Positions 24,604 to 32,934 of a DNA stretch of 55,896 nucleotides are shown piece after piece. The DNA comes from Pseudodonghicola xiamenensis DSM 18339. GTDB taxonomy: Bacteria; Pseudomonadota; Alphaproteobacteria; Rhodobacterales; Rhodobacteraceae. The stretch lies in NCBI RefSeq assembly GCF_000429365.1, contig NZ_AUBS01000028.1, positions 1 through 55,896 on the forward strand. Direction: 5' to 3'. A program made the position numbers and the translations under genes. Numbering within the stretch: the first letter of the stretch is position 1; each line of letters begins with the position of its first letter. Below the pieces are notes generated by a model. The model was not told the DNA's origin and did no database searches. It saw nothing but the letters and a program-made list of their open reading frames with translations.

Positions 24604-25965
24604 ATGAATCGTCCCACACATCCTCACAAGATGGTCCAGGCAGCCACCGCCGCCGGCACCACCGAAGGGTATATGCCAGGCTTCGGAAACGACTTCGAAA
24701 CCGAGGCACTGCCCGGCGCCCTGCCCCAGGGCATGAACAGCCCGCAGAAATGCAATTACGGCCTTTACGGCGAACAACTGAGCGGCACCGCCTTCACGGC
24801 GCCGAGCCATCAGAACGAACGCACCTGGTGCTATCGCATCCGGCCCTCGGTCAAGCATTCGCACCGCTATGAAAAGATCGACCTGCCCTACTGGAAATCC
24901 GCCCCTCATGTCGTCGACGATGTGGTGAGCCTGGGCCAATACCGCTGGGATCCGGTGCCGCTGTCGGATCAGCCGCTGACATGGCTGACCGGCATGCGCA
25001 CCATGACCTCCGCCGGCGACGTGAACACCCAGGTCGGCATGGCGAGCCATATTTATCTGGTCACCGAGTCGATGGTGGATGATTATTTCTTCTCGGCCGA
25101 TTCCGAGTTGCTGATCGTGCCGCAGGAAGGCCGGCTGCGCTTTGCCACCGAACTGGGGATCATCGACCTCGAACCGAAGGAGATCGCCATCATCCCTCGC
25201 GGTCTGGTCTATCGGGTCGAGGTTCTGGAAGGCCCCGCGCGCGGCTTTGTCTGTGAAAACTACGGCCAGAAATTCGAGCTGCCCGGTCGCGGCCCGATCG
25301 GGGCCAACTGCATGGCCAACCGCCGCGACTTCAAGACACCGGTCGCCGCCTTCGAGGATCGTGATGCGGCCTCGACCGTGACGATCAAATGGTGCGGCCA
25401 GTTCCATGTTACCCATATCGACCACAGCCCGCTGGACGTGGTGGCCTGGCATGGCAACTATGCACCGGTGAAATACGATCTGCGCAATTACTGCCCGGTG
25501 GGCTCGATCCTGTTCGACCACCCCGACCCCTCGATCTTCACCGTGCTGACCGCACCCTCGGGCGTGCCGGGCACCGCGAACATCGACTTCGTGCTGTTCC
25601 GCGAACGCTGGATGGTGATGGAAGATACCTTCCGCCCGCCCTGGTATCACAAGAACATCATGTCTGAGCTAATGGGCAACATCTATGGCCAGTATGATGC
25701 AAAGCCACAAGGTTTTGCACCCGGAGGCATGAGCCTCCATAACATGATGCTGCCTCACGGGCCGGATAAGAACGCTTTCGAGGGCGCCTCGAACGCCGAT
25801 CTCAAGCCCGAGAAGCTGGACAACACCATGTCCTTCATGTTCGAGACCCGCTTCCCGCAGCACCTGACGGCCTTCGCCGCCAAGGAAGCCCCGCTGCAGG
25901 ATGATTATATCGACTGCTGGGCCGATATCGAAAAGAAGTTCGATGGCACCCCCGGCCCAAAGTAA
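24604..25965 (+). CDS. hmgA: Homogentisate 1,2-dioxygenase
   Basis: HmgA opens the ring of homogentisate to maleylacetoacetate using Fe(II) and oxygen. The 453-residue protein shows the family segments GFGNDFETEALPGALP, QNERTWCYRIRPSV, PQEGRLRF, YRVEVLEGPARGFVCENYG, PPWYHKNIMSELMG and SLHNMMLPHGPDKNAFEGAS, the last ones carrying iron ligands. The length is standard. It is the first gene of the homogentisate half and is divergent from the MarR gene. Two large palindromes separate it from fahA. Confidence 0.97.
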   Translation: MNRPTHPHKMVQAATAAGTTEGYMPGFGNDFETEALPGALPQGMNSPQKCNYGLYGEQLSGTAFTAPSHQNERTWCYRIRPSVKHSHRYEKIDLPYWKSAPHVVDDVVSLGQYRWDPVPLSDQPLTWLTGMRTMTSAGDVNTQVGMASHIYLVTESMVDDYFFSADSELLIVPQEGRLRFATELGIIDLEPKEIAIIPRGLVYRVEVLEGPARGFVCENYGQKFELPGRGPIGANCMANRRDFKTPVAAFEDRDAASTVTIKWCGQFHVTHIDHSPLDVVAWHGNYAPVKYDLRNYCPVGSILFDHPDPSIFTVLTAPSGVPGTANIDFVLFRERWMVMEDTFRPPWYHKNIMSELMGNIYGQYDAKPQGFAPGGMSLHNMMLPHGPDKNAFEGASNADLKPEKLDNTMSFMFETRFPQHLTAFAAKEAPLQDDYIDCWADIEKKFDGTPGPK

Positions 25966-25968
25966 GCC

Positions 25969-25992
25969 GCAAGAAAATTCGAATTTTCTTGC
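25969..25992. repeat. Perfect 24-bp palindrome after hmgA
   Basis: The 24 bp at 25969-25992 is an exact palindrome: GCAAGAAAATTC followed by its reverse complement. It begins 3 nt after the hmgA stop and overlaps the next palindrome by 6 nt. As RNA it would form a hairpin without a T run. Confidence 0.9.
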
Positions 25993-26020
25993 CAAGATTC
26001 TTTAAAGAATCTTGGCAAGA
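25987..26020. repeat. Perfect 34-bp palindrome before fahA
   Basis: The 34 bp at 25987-26020 is an exact palindrome: TCTTGCCAAGATTCTTT followed by its reverse complement. It ends 24 nt before the fahA ATG. The GCAAGA end is shared with the neighbouring palindrome. This may be a dispersed intergenic element, an attenuating hairpin or a regulator site. Confidence 0.9.
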
Positions 26021-26044
26021 CCCCTGAACCTGTTGGGAGACCCC

Positions 26045-27304
26045 ATGCCCCTGATGAAAAGCTGGGTGGACAGCGCCAATTCCGCCGACTGCCCCTTTCC
26101 GCTGAACAACCTGCCCTATGGCGTGTTCGCAACCGCCGAGACCGAGCCGCATTGCGGCGTCGCCATCGGCGATCAAATCCTGGATGTCACCGCCGCAGAG
26201 GACACCGGTCTGATCGACCTGACCGACACGCCGCTGTTCGACGTGCCGTTCTGGAACGCCCTGATGGAAGAAGGGCCCGCCGTCTGGGCCGCGCTGCGCG
26301 ACCGGCTGACCTCACTGCTCGCCGAAGGCTCGGACGAGCGCGCCGCCGTCGAACCGCTGCTGGTGCCAATGGCGGATGCCGAGCTGTTGATGCCCTTCGC
26401 GGTCAGCGAATACACCGATTTCTATGCCGGCAAGAACCATGCCTTCAACGTCGGCTCTATCTTCCGCGGGCCGGAAAACGCGCTGCCGCCGAACTGGCTG
26501 CACATCCCGATCGGCTATAACGGCCGCGCCTCCTCCGTCGTGGTCTCGGGCACCGAAGTGCGCCGTCCCTGGGGGCAGCTCAAGGGCCCGAACGATCCAA
26601 CGCCGCGCTTCGCCCCCTGTGCCCGCTTCGACATCGAACTCGAGATGGGCGCCATCGTCGGCACCCCCTCCGACGGGCCGATCACCGTGCAGGAGGCCGA
26701 CGATCATATCTTCGGTTATGTGCTGCTGAACGACTGGTCGGCGCGCGATATCCAGGCCTGGGAATACCAGCCGCTGGGCCCGTTCCAGGCCAAGGCGACC
26801 GCCACCACCATCAGCCCCTGGATCGTGACCAAGGCGGCGCTGGAGCCCTTCCGCACCGACACGCCTGCGCGGGAGGTCGAGCTCTTGCCGCATCTGAAGG
26901 ATTGCGGTCCGATGCTTTATGACATCGACCTCGAGGTCACGCTGCAACCCGAAGGCGGCACGGCAACCACCATCTCCCGTACCAATTACAGGGAGATGTA
27001 TTATTCCGCCGCGCAGCAACTGGCGCATCACACCACTGCCGGATCGCCGATGAACGCGGGCGATCTCTTGGGCTCGGGCACGATTTCGGGGCCGACCAAG
27101 GACAGCCGTGGTTCGCTGCTGGAAATCAGCTGGAGCGGCAAGGAGCCGATCGACCTGCCCGGAGGCACAACCCGCAGCTTCATCGAGGACAATGATACCC
27201 TCACGCTGAAAGGCGTGGCCAAGGGTGACGGCTATACCATCGGCTTCGGCGATTGCATCGGCAAGGTGATCCCGGCGCTGGCCGATCCCTACGCGCGGGA
27301 CTGA
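26045..27304 (+). CDS. fahA: Fumarylacetoacetase
   Basis: FahA hydrolyses fumarylacetoacetate to fumarate and acetoacetate, the last step of tyrosine breakdown. The 419-residue protein has the N-terminal SH3-like domain (FPLNNLPYGVF) and the FAH catalytic domain with YTDFYAGKNHAFNVGSIFRG, RFDIELEMGAIVG, NDWSARDIQAWEYQPLGPFQAK and SGTISGPTKDSRGSLLE. The acidic metal ligands in FDIELEMG and the basic residues are in place. The ATG at 26045 follows TTGGGAGA; an upstream ATG at 26012 lies inside the palindromic region. Confidence 0.96.
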   Translation: MPLMKSWVDSANSADCPFPLNNLPYGVFATAETEPHCGVAIGDQILDVTAAEDTGLIDLTDTPLFDVPFWNALMEEGPAVWAALRDRLTSLLAEGSDERAAVEPLLVPMADAELLMPFAVSEYTDFYAGKNHAFNVGSIFRGPENALPPNWLHIPIGYNGRASSVVVSGTEVRRPWGQLKGPNDPTPRFAPCARFDIELEMGAIVGTPSDGPITVQEADDHIFGYVLLNDWSARDIQAWEYQPLGPFQAKATATTISPWIVTKAALEPFRTDTPAREVELLPHLKDCGPMLYDIDLEVTLQPEGGTATTISRTNYREMYYSAAQQLAHHTTAGSPMNAGDLLGSGTISGPTKDSRGSLLEISWSGKEPIDLPGGTTRSFIEDNDTLTLKGVAKGDGYTIGFGDCIGKVIPALADPYARD

Positions 27305-27334
27305 TCCATGGCGCTGGCGCTTGGCATTCGCAGC

Positions 27335-27901
27335 TCAGACGCCCGCCTGCCACTCCACCACGGAGGGCAGCGGCCAGAGCAGCATCAGAATGTTCAGCGC
27401 CAGCCCGTCGCGGATCAGCCAAGTGGTCAGCACCTCGAACCCGATCACGATGGCAACGCTGGCCCAGACCGGCAACCGGCGCGCCAGGGCAAAGCCCAGG
27501 ATCATCGCCAGAATGTCACAGGTGGAGTTGATCACGGAATCGCCGTTGTAATCGACCGACACCGTCGCGTTGCGATAGCGTTCGATCACCCAGGGCGTGT
27601 TCTCGATCACCTCCCAGGCGCATTCGACGGCCAGGGCGATGACCAGGCGCCAGCCCATCGGCATCCGCCGCGCCACCAGCCAGAGGGCGCCAAAGAACAG
27701 GATGCCGTGAATGATGTGGCTGGGTGTATACCAGTCGAACAACGACTGGCTGCTCGGCTCCGGATCGCCGGGGCTGTACCAGATCGACACATGACCACAG
27801 GGGCAGATCAGATTGCGCCCCATCAGCCAGAGGGTCAGACCGGAGGCCACCACGATGGCCACGGACAGGAGAACGGGAGACATGCGCTGCGAAATCTTCA
27901 T
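27335..27901 (-). CDS. DUF2585 family membrane protein
   Basis: This 188-residue protein resembles the DUF2585/UPF0314 family. It has about five hydrophobic segments, with LICPCGHVSIWYSP, FDWYTPSHIIHG and the acidic VECAWEVIENTPWVIERYR conserved, plus NGDSVINSTCDILAMILG. It is an inner-membrane protein of unknown function. It is read against the surrounding catabolic genes (between fahA and the MBL-fold gene), so it probably has its own promoter and need not belong to the pathway. The start at 27901 (MKISQRM) is chosen over an ATG 21 codons upstream that would reach the MBL start. Confidence 0.85.
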   Translation of the reverse strand: MKISQRMSPVLLSVAIVVASGLTLWLMGRNLICPCGHVSIWYSPGDPEPSSQSLFDWYTPSHIIHGILFFGALWLVARRMPMGWRLVIALAVECAWEVIENTPWVIERYRNATVSVDYNGDSVINSTCDILAMILGFALARRLPVWASVAIVIGFEVLTTWLIRDGLALNILMLLWPLPSVVEWQAGV

Positions 27902-27962
27902 GGCGCAACATGAACCATGGCGGCCCGAAGCCGTCCATTGAAAAACATGAAGGGAGAGAGAC

Positions 27963-28913
27963 ATGGCGAAAGCATTCGCATCTCAGGGAGACATGGCGGA
28001 AAAGAAGATCTCGTTCACCGAGGTGGGAGAAGGGCTTTATGCCTTCACCGCAGAGGGGGATCCGAACTCCGGCGTGATCATCGGCGATGACAGCGTGATG
28101 ATCGTCGAGGCGCAGGCGACCCCGCGGCTGGCCAACAAGGTGATCGAATGCGTGCGGTCCGTGACCGACAAGCCGATCACCCATGTGGCCCTGACCCATT
28201 ATCACGCGGTGCGCGTACTGGGCGCCTCGGCCTTCGGGGCCGGGCAGATCATCATGGGTGACACCGCCCGCGCCATGGTGGTGGAACGCGGACAAGAGGA
28301 TTGGGATAGCGAATTCCAACGCTTCCCGCGTCTGTTCGAAGGGCATGAGAGCATCCCCGGCCTGACCTATCCGACCACCACCTTCAGCGACTCGATGACC
28401 GTCTATCTGGGCAACCGCCGGGTCGACCTGATGCATCTGGGCCGCGCCCATACTGCCGGCGACATCGTGATCCACGTGCCGGATCAGAACGTGATGTTCA
28501 CCGGCGACATCGTCGAATACCATTCGGCCTGCTATTGCGGCGACGGCCATTTCTCGGACTGGGGCGATACGCTCGATGCGATCAAGTGGTTCGAGGTCGA
28601 CGCCATCGCGCCGGGCCGCGGTGACGCGCTGGTTGGTCAGGAGATGGTCAACGAGGCGATCGAGAACACCCGCGATTTCGTCGAAAGCACCTATCGCCCG
28701 GCGGCGAAGGTGGCAGCGCGCGGCGGTTCGCTGAAAGAGGCGTGGGACGCGGTGCGCGCCGAATGCGATCCGAAGTTCGCCGATTACGCGATCTACGAAC
28801 ATTGCCTGCCGTTCAACGTCGCCCGCGCCTATGACGAAGCCCGCGGCATCGACACACCGCGTATCTGGACCGCCCAGCGCGATCTGGAGATGTGGGCAGC
28901 CCTGCAGGGGTGA
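27963..28913 (+). CDS. MBL-fold protein with degenerate metal site
   Basis: This 316-residue protein has the metallo-beta-lactamase fold. The first motif reads LTHYHAVRVLG (H79, H81), so the Asp and His of HxHxDH are Val83 and Arg84. Later motifs are AHTAGD (H163), FTGD (D182), and PGRGD, where the usual His is Arg219. A cysteine-rich stretch ACYCGDGH follows D182. The first metal site may persist; the second should be lost. It lies in the homogentisate island before the flavin hydroxylase. A second in-frame start 30 nt later (MAEKK) has its own AGGGAG. A hydrolase role on an aromatic intermediate is only a guess. Confidence 0.8.
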   Translation: MAKAFASQGDMAEKKISFTEVGEGLYAFTAEGDPNSGVIIGDDSVMIVEAQATPRLANKVIECVRSVTDKPITHVALTHYHAVRVLGASAFGAGQIIMGDTARAMVVERGQEDWDSEFQRFPRLFEGHESIPGLTYPTTTFSDSMTVYLGNRRVDLMHLGRAHTAGDIVIHVPDQNVMFTGDIVEYHSACYCGDGHFSDWGDTLDAIKWFEVDAIAPGRGDALVGQEMVNEAIENTRDFVESTYRPAAKVAARGGSLKEAWDAVRAECDPKFADYAIYEHCLPFNVARAYDEARGIDTPRIWTAQRDLEMWAALQG

Positions 28914-29100
28914 GGCACGCCCGGGAAAAGGCCCAACAGGCCTCTTTCCACGCCGAACGGGCGGAGCCCGGGGAGATGCCAATCTGACACCCGGCCAGAC
29001 CGGTAGACGCAGAACCTCCCCCTCGTGCCCAAAATCTCCGGGACCGGCTTGATCCAGATCGAGCCGCCCCACCAGGAACGACGAAGGACCGAACCAAAGT

Positions 29101-29122
29101 CCCGGCGGAAGGAGCCGCCGGG
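29101..29122 (+). other. Intergenic hairpin before the flavin hydroxylase
   Basis: CCCGGCGG-aaggag-CCGCCGGG is a perfect 8-bp stem, 50 nt before the hydroxylase start. There is no T run, so it is not a classical terminator. It could moderate expression between the MBL gene and the hydroxylase. Otherwise the 258-nt gap (28914-29171) holds nothing recognisable. Confidence 0.5.
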
Positions 29123-29171
29123 AGACGGAGGATTTGCGCCTGCATCCCACGCGCACTCAGGGAGGAGAGCC

Positions 29172-30794
29172 ATGAACAAGCCCGTGAAGAAGATATTCGA
29201 AGTCCCCCTCTACCCCTATACCCGGCACGACGATCAGGACGCCGCCCGACCGCCGCGCCACAAGGTCGTGGTGATCGGCGCCGGCCCCGTGGGGCTCGCC
29301 GCCGCCATCGACCTGGCCCAGCAGGGGGTGGAGGTCGTGGTGCTGGACGAAAACGACAAGGTCAGTTTCGGCTCCCGCGCCATCTGCTTCGCCAAGCGTC
29401 CGCTGGAAATCCTCGACCGGCTCGGCTGCGGCCAACCGATGGTCGACAAGGGGGTGATCTGGAATCTTGGCAAGGTCTTCTTTGACGACCGCAAGGTCTA
29501 TGACTTCAACCTGCTGCCGGAAGAGGGCCACCGCCGCCCTGCCTTCATCAACCTGCAACAGTATTATTTCGAACAATTCCTGGTCGACCGGGTGAGGGCA
29601 TTGCAAGCCGAGGGCGCGCCGATCGAGATCCGCGGTCGCAACAAGGTCTCGGCCATCGGCACCCATCCCGATCACGTCACGTTGGAAATCGACACACCCG
29701 AAGGCAGCTATAACATCGAAGCCGACTGGCTGATCGCCTGCGACGGCGCCGGCTCGCCCACCCGCGCGATGCTGGGGCTGGATTTCGTCGGTCGTGTGTT
29801 CGAGGACAACTTCCTGATCGCCGATGTGGTGATGGAGGCCGATTTCCCCACCGAACGCTGGTTCTGGTTCGACCCGCCGTTCAACCGCGGCCAGTCGGCG
29901 CTGCTGCACAAGCAGCCCGATGGCGTCTGGCGGATCGACCTGCAACTGGGCTGGGACATCGACAAGGACCGCGAAAAGCGCCCCGAGAATGTCATTCCCC
30001 GCCTCAAGGCCATGCTGGGCGAGGATGTCGATTTCGAACTGGAATGGGTCAGCATCTATACCTTTCAGTGCCGCCGGATGGAGCGGTTCCGCCATGGCCG
30101 GGTGCTTTTCGCCGGCGACGCGGCGCATCAGGTCAGCCCCTTCGGCGCACGCGGCGCCAACTCCGGCCTGCAGGACACCGACAACCTGATCTGGAAACTG
30201 AAGCTGGTGATCGACGGCAAGGCCCCCGAAAACCTGCTCGACAGCTATGATCTGGAACGGGTCTATGGCGCAGATGAGAATATCCTGAACTCCTCGCGCT
30301 CGACCGATTTCATCACCCCCAAATCCGACATATCGCGGATACTGCGCGATGCGGTTCTGGACCTGAGCGAGACATATGAATTCGCCCGTCCGCTGGTGAA
30401 TTCCGGTCGGCTCAGCGTGCCCAGCACCTATGACGGCTCGCCGCTCAATTCCGCCGACGCGCTGGCGGGCCCGAACCGCACTCGGCCCGGTTCGCCCTGC
30501 CCCGACGCTCCGCTGGGCGATGACTTCCTGCTGTCGAAACTGGGCAACGGGTTCACCCTGATGACCATCGACACGGAGGCCCCCGAAAGCTTTGCGGCGG
30601 AAGGGGTCACCATTCCCCGCCTCGCGCTGTCGGTCAGGGACGATCCCAGCGGTGCGCTGGCCGCGCGCTATCTGGGCGATGCGCCCTCTGCCGTCTATTT
30701 GATCCGACCCGACCAGCATGTCGCCGCGCGATGGGACAGCTTCGACGCCCCCCGCGTCACCGCCGCCCTCACCCGAGCGCTTGGCAAGGAGTAA
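29172..30794 (+). CDS. FAD-dependent aromatic hydroxylase (MhpA/PobA-like)
   Basis: This 540-residue group A flavin monooxygenase has the FAD motif VVVIGAGPVGLAAA near residue 36, the DG motif LIACDGAGSPTR, and the GD motif VLFAGDAAHQVSPFGARGANSGLQD. The C-terminal thioredoxin-like tail is as in MhpA, 3-(3-hydroxyphenyl)propionate hydroxylase. The ATG at 29172 follows GGAGGAGAG; an open frame extends upstream but lacks conserved sequence. Its place between fahA and maiA suggests hydroxylation of a hydroxyphenyl-acid, possibly making homogentisate. The substrate is unknown. It is followed 5 nt later by a DUF2783 gene. Confidence 0.88.
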   Translation: MNKPVKKIFEVPLYPYTRHDDQDAARPPRHKVVVIGAGPVGLAAAIDLAQQGVEVVVLDENDKVSFGSRAICFAKRPLEILDRLGCGQPMVDKGVIWNLGKVFFDDRKVYDFNLLPEEGHRRPAFINLQQYYFEQFLVDRVRALQAEGAPIEIRGRNKVSAIGTHPDHVTLEIDTPEGSYNIEADWLIACDGAGSPTRAMLGLDFVGRVFEDNFLIADVVMEADFPTERWFWFDPPFNRGQSALLHKQPDGVWRIDLQLGWDIDKDREKRPENVIPRLKAMLGEDVDFELEWVSIYTFQCRRMERFRHGRVLFAGDAAHQVSPFGARGANSGLQDTDNLIWKLKLVIDGKAPENLLDSYDLERVYGADENILNSSRSTDFITPKSDISRILRDAVLDLSETYEFARPLVNSGRLSVPSTYDGSPLNSADALAGPNRTRPGSPCPDAPLGDDFLLSKLGNGFTLMTIDTEAPESFAAEGVTIPRLALSVRDDPSGALAARYLGDAPSAVYLIRPDQHVAARWDSFDAPRVTAALTRALGKE

Positions 30795-30799
30795 TCGCC

Positions 30800-31000
30800 A
30801 TGACCCAGCTGATCCTGACCCCGAACATCCCCGCTGCGGATGACTTCTATGCCGAGCTGCTCAGCACCCACGAGGGGCTGAGCACAGAGGAGAGCCACAA
30901 GCTGAACGCAAGGCTTGTGCTGATCCTGGCCAATCACATCGGTGACCGCGAGGCGCTGTCCGCCGCACTGCGCGCCGCCACTCTGAAAAAGGAGGACTAA
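30800..31000 (+). CDS. DUF2783 small protein
   Basis: This 66-residue protein matches the small DUF2783 family, often found beside MhpA-like flavin hydroxylases. It is mostly helical and acidic, with FYAELLSTHEGLSTEESHKLNARLVLILANHIGD (about residues 16-49; key words EGLSTEES, NARLVLILANHIGD). It has no signal peptide or cysteine. The start at 30800 is 5 nt after the hydroxylase stop and the stop is 3 nt before the VOC gene, so the three are one translational unit. A partner or stabiliser of the hydroxylase is plausible. Confidence 0.8.
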   Translation: MTQLILTPNIPAADDFYAELLSTHEGLSTEESHKLNARLVLILANHIGDREALSAALRAATLKKED

Positions 31001-31003
31001 CCC

Positions 31004-31546
31004 ATGAAGATCGAGAAAATTCACCACGTCGCCTATCGCTGCAAGGACGCGAAGGAGACGGTGGAATGGTACGGCAAGATGCTGAACATGGATTTCATCC
31101 TGGCCATCGCCGAAGATCACGTGCCCTCGACCCATGAACCCGATCCTTACATGCATCTGTTCCTGGATGCCGGCGACGGCAACGTGCTGGCCTTCTTCGA
31201 ACTGCCGACCAAGCCCGAGATGGGCCGTGACCCGAACACCCCCGCCTGGGTTCAGCATATCGCCTTCAAGGTGAAGGACCGCGATGAGCTGATCGCGTTC
31301 AAGGAACATCTCGAGGCCAACGGGGTCGAGGTGCTGGGCGTCACCGACCATTCCATCTTCCATTCGATCTATTTCTTCGACCCCTCCGGCCACCGGATCG
31401 AACTGGCCTGCCCGGATCCGGAGGAAGAGGCGATGCTCGCCAAGCTCGACGCGGTGAAATGGGACATGCTTGAGGAATGGTCGAAGACCAAGAAGGCCCC
31501 CAAACATGCCGAATGGCTGCACGAAAAGGAACTGAGCACAATTTGA
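31004..31546 (+). CDS. VOC family protein (small extradiol-type fold)
   Basis: This 180-residue vicinal-oxygen-chelate protein has two beta-alpha-beta-beta-beta modules. Candidate metal ligands are H8 (KIHHVAY), H85 (WVQHIAF) and E133 (HRIELACPD), with E66 as a further acid. It is far too short for 4-hydroxyphenylpyruvate dioxygenase (about 350 residues), so it is not HppD. It could be a dioxygenase, isomerase or lyase acting on the flavin hydroxylase product. It starts 3 nt after the DUF2783 gene and is followed by a hairpin-rich gap and maiA. Confidence 0.85.
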   Translation: MKIEKIHHVAYRCKDAKETVEWYGKMLNMDFILAIAEDHVPSTHEPDPYMHLFLDAGDGNVLAFFELPTKPEMGRDPNTPAWVQHIAFKVKDRDELIAFKEHLEANGVEVLGVTDHSIFHSIYFFDPSGHRIELACPDPEEEAMLAKLDAVKWDMLEEWSKTKKAPKHAEWLHEKELSTI

Positions 31547-31596
31547 GCACGGAAATCCGGCACGGATTTCGAACCGTTTTCCGTGCCGGAAAACGG
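31547..31596. repeat. Nested hairpins between VOC gene and maiA
   Basis: GAAATCCG-gca-CGGATTTC (31552-31570) and CCGTTTTCCG-tgc-CGGAAAACGG (31574-31596) are adjacent perfect hairpins. In addition GCACGGAAA (31547-31555) can pair with TTTCCGTGC (31578-31586), so the two alternatives exclude each other. The design recalls the twin palindromes at 25969-26020, although the sequence differs. Confidence 0.75.
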
Positions 31597-31691
31597 CGGC
31601 TTTCGCCGCGCGACAATTGACATGAACCGTCGCCGGTGCTGCGACTACCCTCTACCGCCCTCCCCTCCCCGGGACATGAAATTAAAGGAAC

Positions 31692-32336
31692 ATGAATATG
31701 AGCGAGGTTGTGCTCTATGATTACTGGCGGTCCTCCGCCGCCTACCGGCTGCGGATCGCGCTGAACTTGGCCGGGCTCAGCTACACTTCGGTCCCGGTCG
31801 ATCTGGTCGCGCGACAGCAAAAAACCTCCGAACACCTCGCCCGCAATCCACAAGGTCTGGTCCCCGCGATGGAAATCGACGGGCAAATGCTGACCCAGTC
31901 GCTGGCGATCCTCGATTACCTCGACACCACCCGCGACCTGCGGCTTCTGTCCAAGGAACCGGCGACCCGCGCCCGCGAACTGGCGATCGCCTATGCCATC
32001 GCGATGGACATCCACCCGATCTGCAACCTGCAGGTCATCAATTATGCCGCCGAGATCACCGGCAACCGGGAAAACGTCAAGGAAGACTGGATGCAGCAGT
32101 TTATGCGCCCGGGCCTGATCGCGGTCGAAGAGCTGCTGGCAGGATTCGAACAGGCCCCCTATGCCTGCGGCAACAAACCCGGGCTGGTCGATATCTGCAT
32201 CGTGCCGCAGCTTTACAACGCGCATCGCTGGGGCGTCGATGTCTCGGACCTGCCCCGCCTCTGCGCCATCGAAACCGCCTGCGCCGCGCATCCCGCATTC
32301 TCGGCCGCCTATCCAGACAAGCACAAGCCGGCCTAA
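31692..32336 (+). CDS. maiA: Maleylacetoacetate isomerase (zeta-class GST)
   Basis: MaiA isomerises maleylacetoacetate to fumarylacetoacetate with glutathione, linking HmgA and FahA. The 214-residue protein has the zeta-class N-terminal motif RSSAAYRLRIALNLAGL, NPQGLVPAMEIDG and QSLAILDYLDTT, and the C-terminal helical domain with DIHPICNLQVINY and CGNKPGLVDICIVPQLYNA. Start at 31692, or 31698 at a second ATG. It closes the homogentisate half and is convergent with hpaR. Confidence 0.94.
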   Translation: MNMSEVVLYDYWRSSAAYRLRIALNLAGLSYTSVPVDLVARQQKTSEHLARNPQGLVPAMEIDGQMLTQSLAILDYLDTTRDLRLLSKEPATRARELAIAYAIAMDIHPICNLQVINYAAEITGNRENVKEDWMQQFMRPGLIAVEELLAGFEQAPYACGNKPGLVDICIVPQLYNAHRWGVDVSDLPRLCAIETACAAHPAFSAAYPDKHKPA

Positions 32337-32355
32337 AACCGGCCCCCTGCCGCGG

Positions 32356-32814
32356 TCAGACGTCCTGTGCTCTGGCCGCGACACCGTCCTTTGAGGCCAG
32401 CTCGTTCAGCAGATCGAGCAGCGTTTCATATCGCTCCGCCCCCAGCCGGTCGCGCACCGCATCATTCAATGCCACGCTCGTTCCCAGATTGCGGGCGATC
32501 ACTTCCGCTCCGGTCGGAGCGATTTCGACGATCTGCTTTCGTTTATCCCCGGGATCGCGATGCCGCGCGATCAACCCACGTTCCTCCAGCTTCTGCAGGA
32601 TACGCGTCAGGCTCGGCAACAGCAGGCAAGCCTCCTCGGCGATGCGAGTCGGCTCCATCGCGCCGCCCTCGTCCAGAACCCTGAGCACCCGCCATTGCTG
32701 TTCGGTGATGCCGACATCCGCCAGCATGGCGCGGATCGGCCCCATCACCTCCTCACGGGCGCGCAATAACGCGATGGGCAATGAACGGGCGGTCAAGGGC
32801 AGTTTTCGGGTCAT
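32356..32814 (-). CDS. hpaR: Homoprotocatechuate pathway regulator HpaR (MarR family)
   Basis: HpaR represses the 4-hydroxyphenylacetate/homoprotocatechuate operon and is released by pathway acids. The 152-residue protein has the HpaR-type N terminus (LTARSLPIALLRAREEVMGPIR) and a MarR winged helix around residues 40-100 (EPTRIAEEACLLLPSLTRILQKLEERGLI; wing DPGDKRKQIVE). The start at 32814 (MTRKLPLT) is chosen by homology over an ATG 24 codons upstream. It is divergent from hpaF with about 120 nt between, which holds a palindromic candidate operator. Confidence 0.92.
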   Translation of the reverse strand: MTRKLPLTARSLPIALLRAREEVMGPIRAMLADVGITEQQWRVLRVLDEGGAMEPTRIAEEACLLLPSLTRILQKLEERGLIARHRDPGDKRKQIVEIAPTGAEVIARNLGTSVALNDAVRDRLGAERYETLLDLLNELASKDGVAARAQDV

Positions 32815-32886
32815 GCGACAGTCTTGCCGATCCGCCCCCAGCCACGCAATGCGAGAATGGCGCCGGGGTTGACGAACCCCCTTCAT

Positions 32887-32906
32887 TTAGTAAACATGTT
32901 AATTAC
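32887..32906. promoter_or_regulatory. Candidate HpaR operator
   Basis: The AT-rich segment TTAGTAAACATGTTAATTAC, with the palindromic core AACATGTT at 32893-32900, stands out in the otherwise GC-rich hpaR-hpaF gap. It lies about 30 nt before the hpaF start. Position and symmetry suit MarR binding. Confidence 0.5.
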
Positions 32907-32934
32907 AAAAGGCTCGGGCGGAGGGAGGAACGTC

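Noticed and set aside
31004..31546. 4-hydroxyphenylpyruvate dioxygenase (HppD) for the small VOC gene
   Set aside because: At 180 residues it is half the length of HppD and lacks its C-terminal catalytic domain layout.
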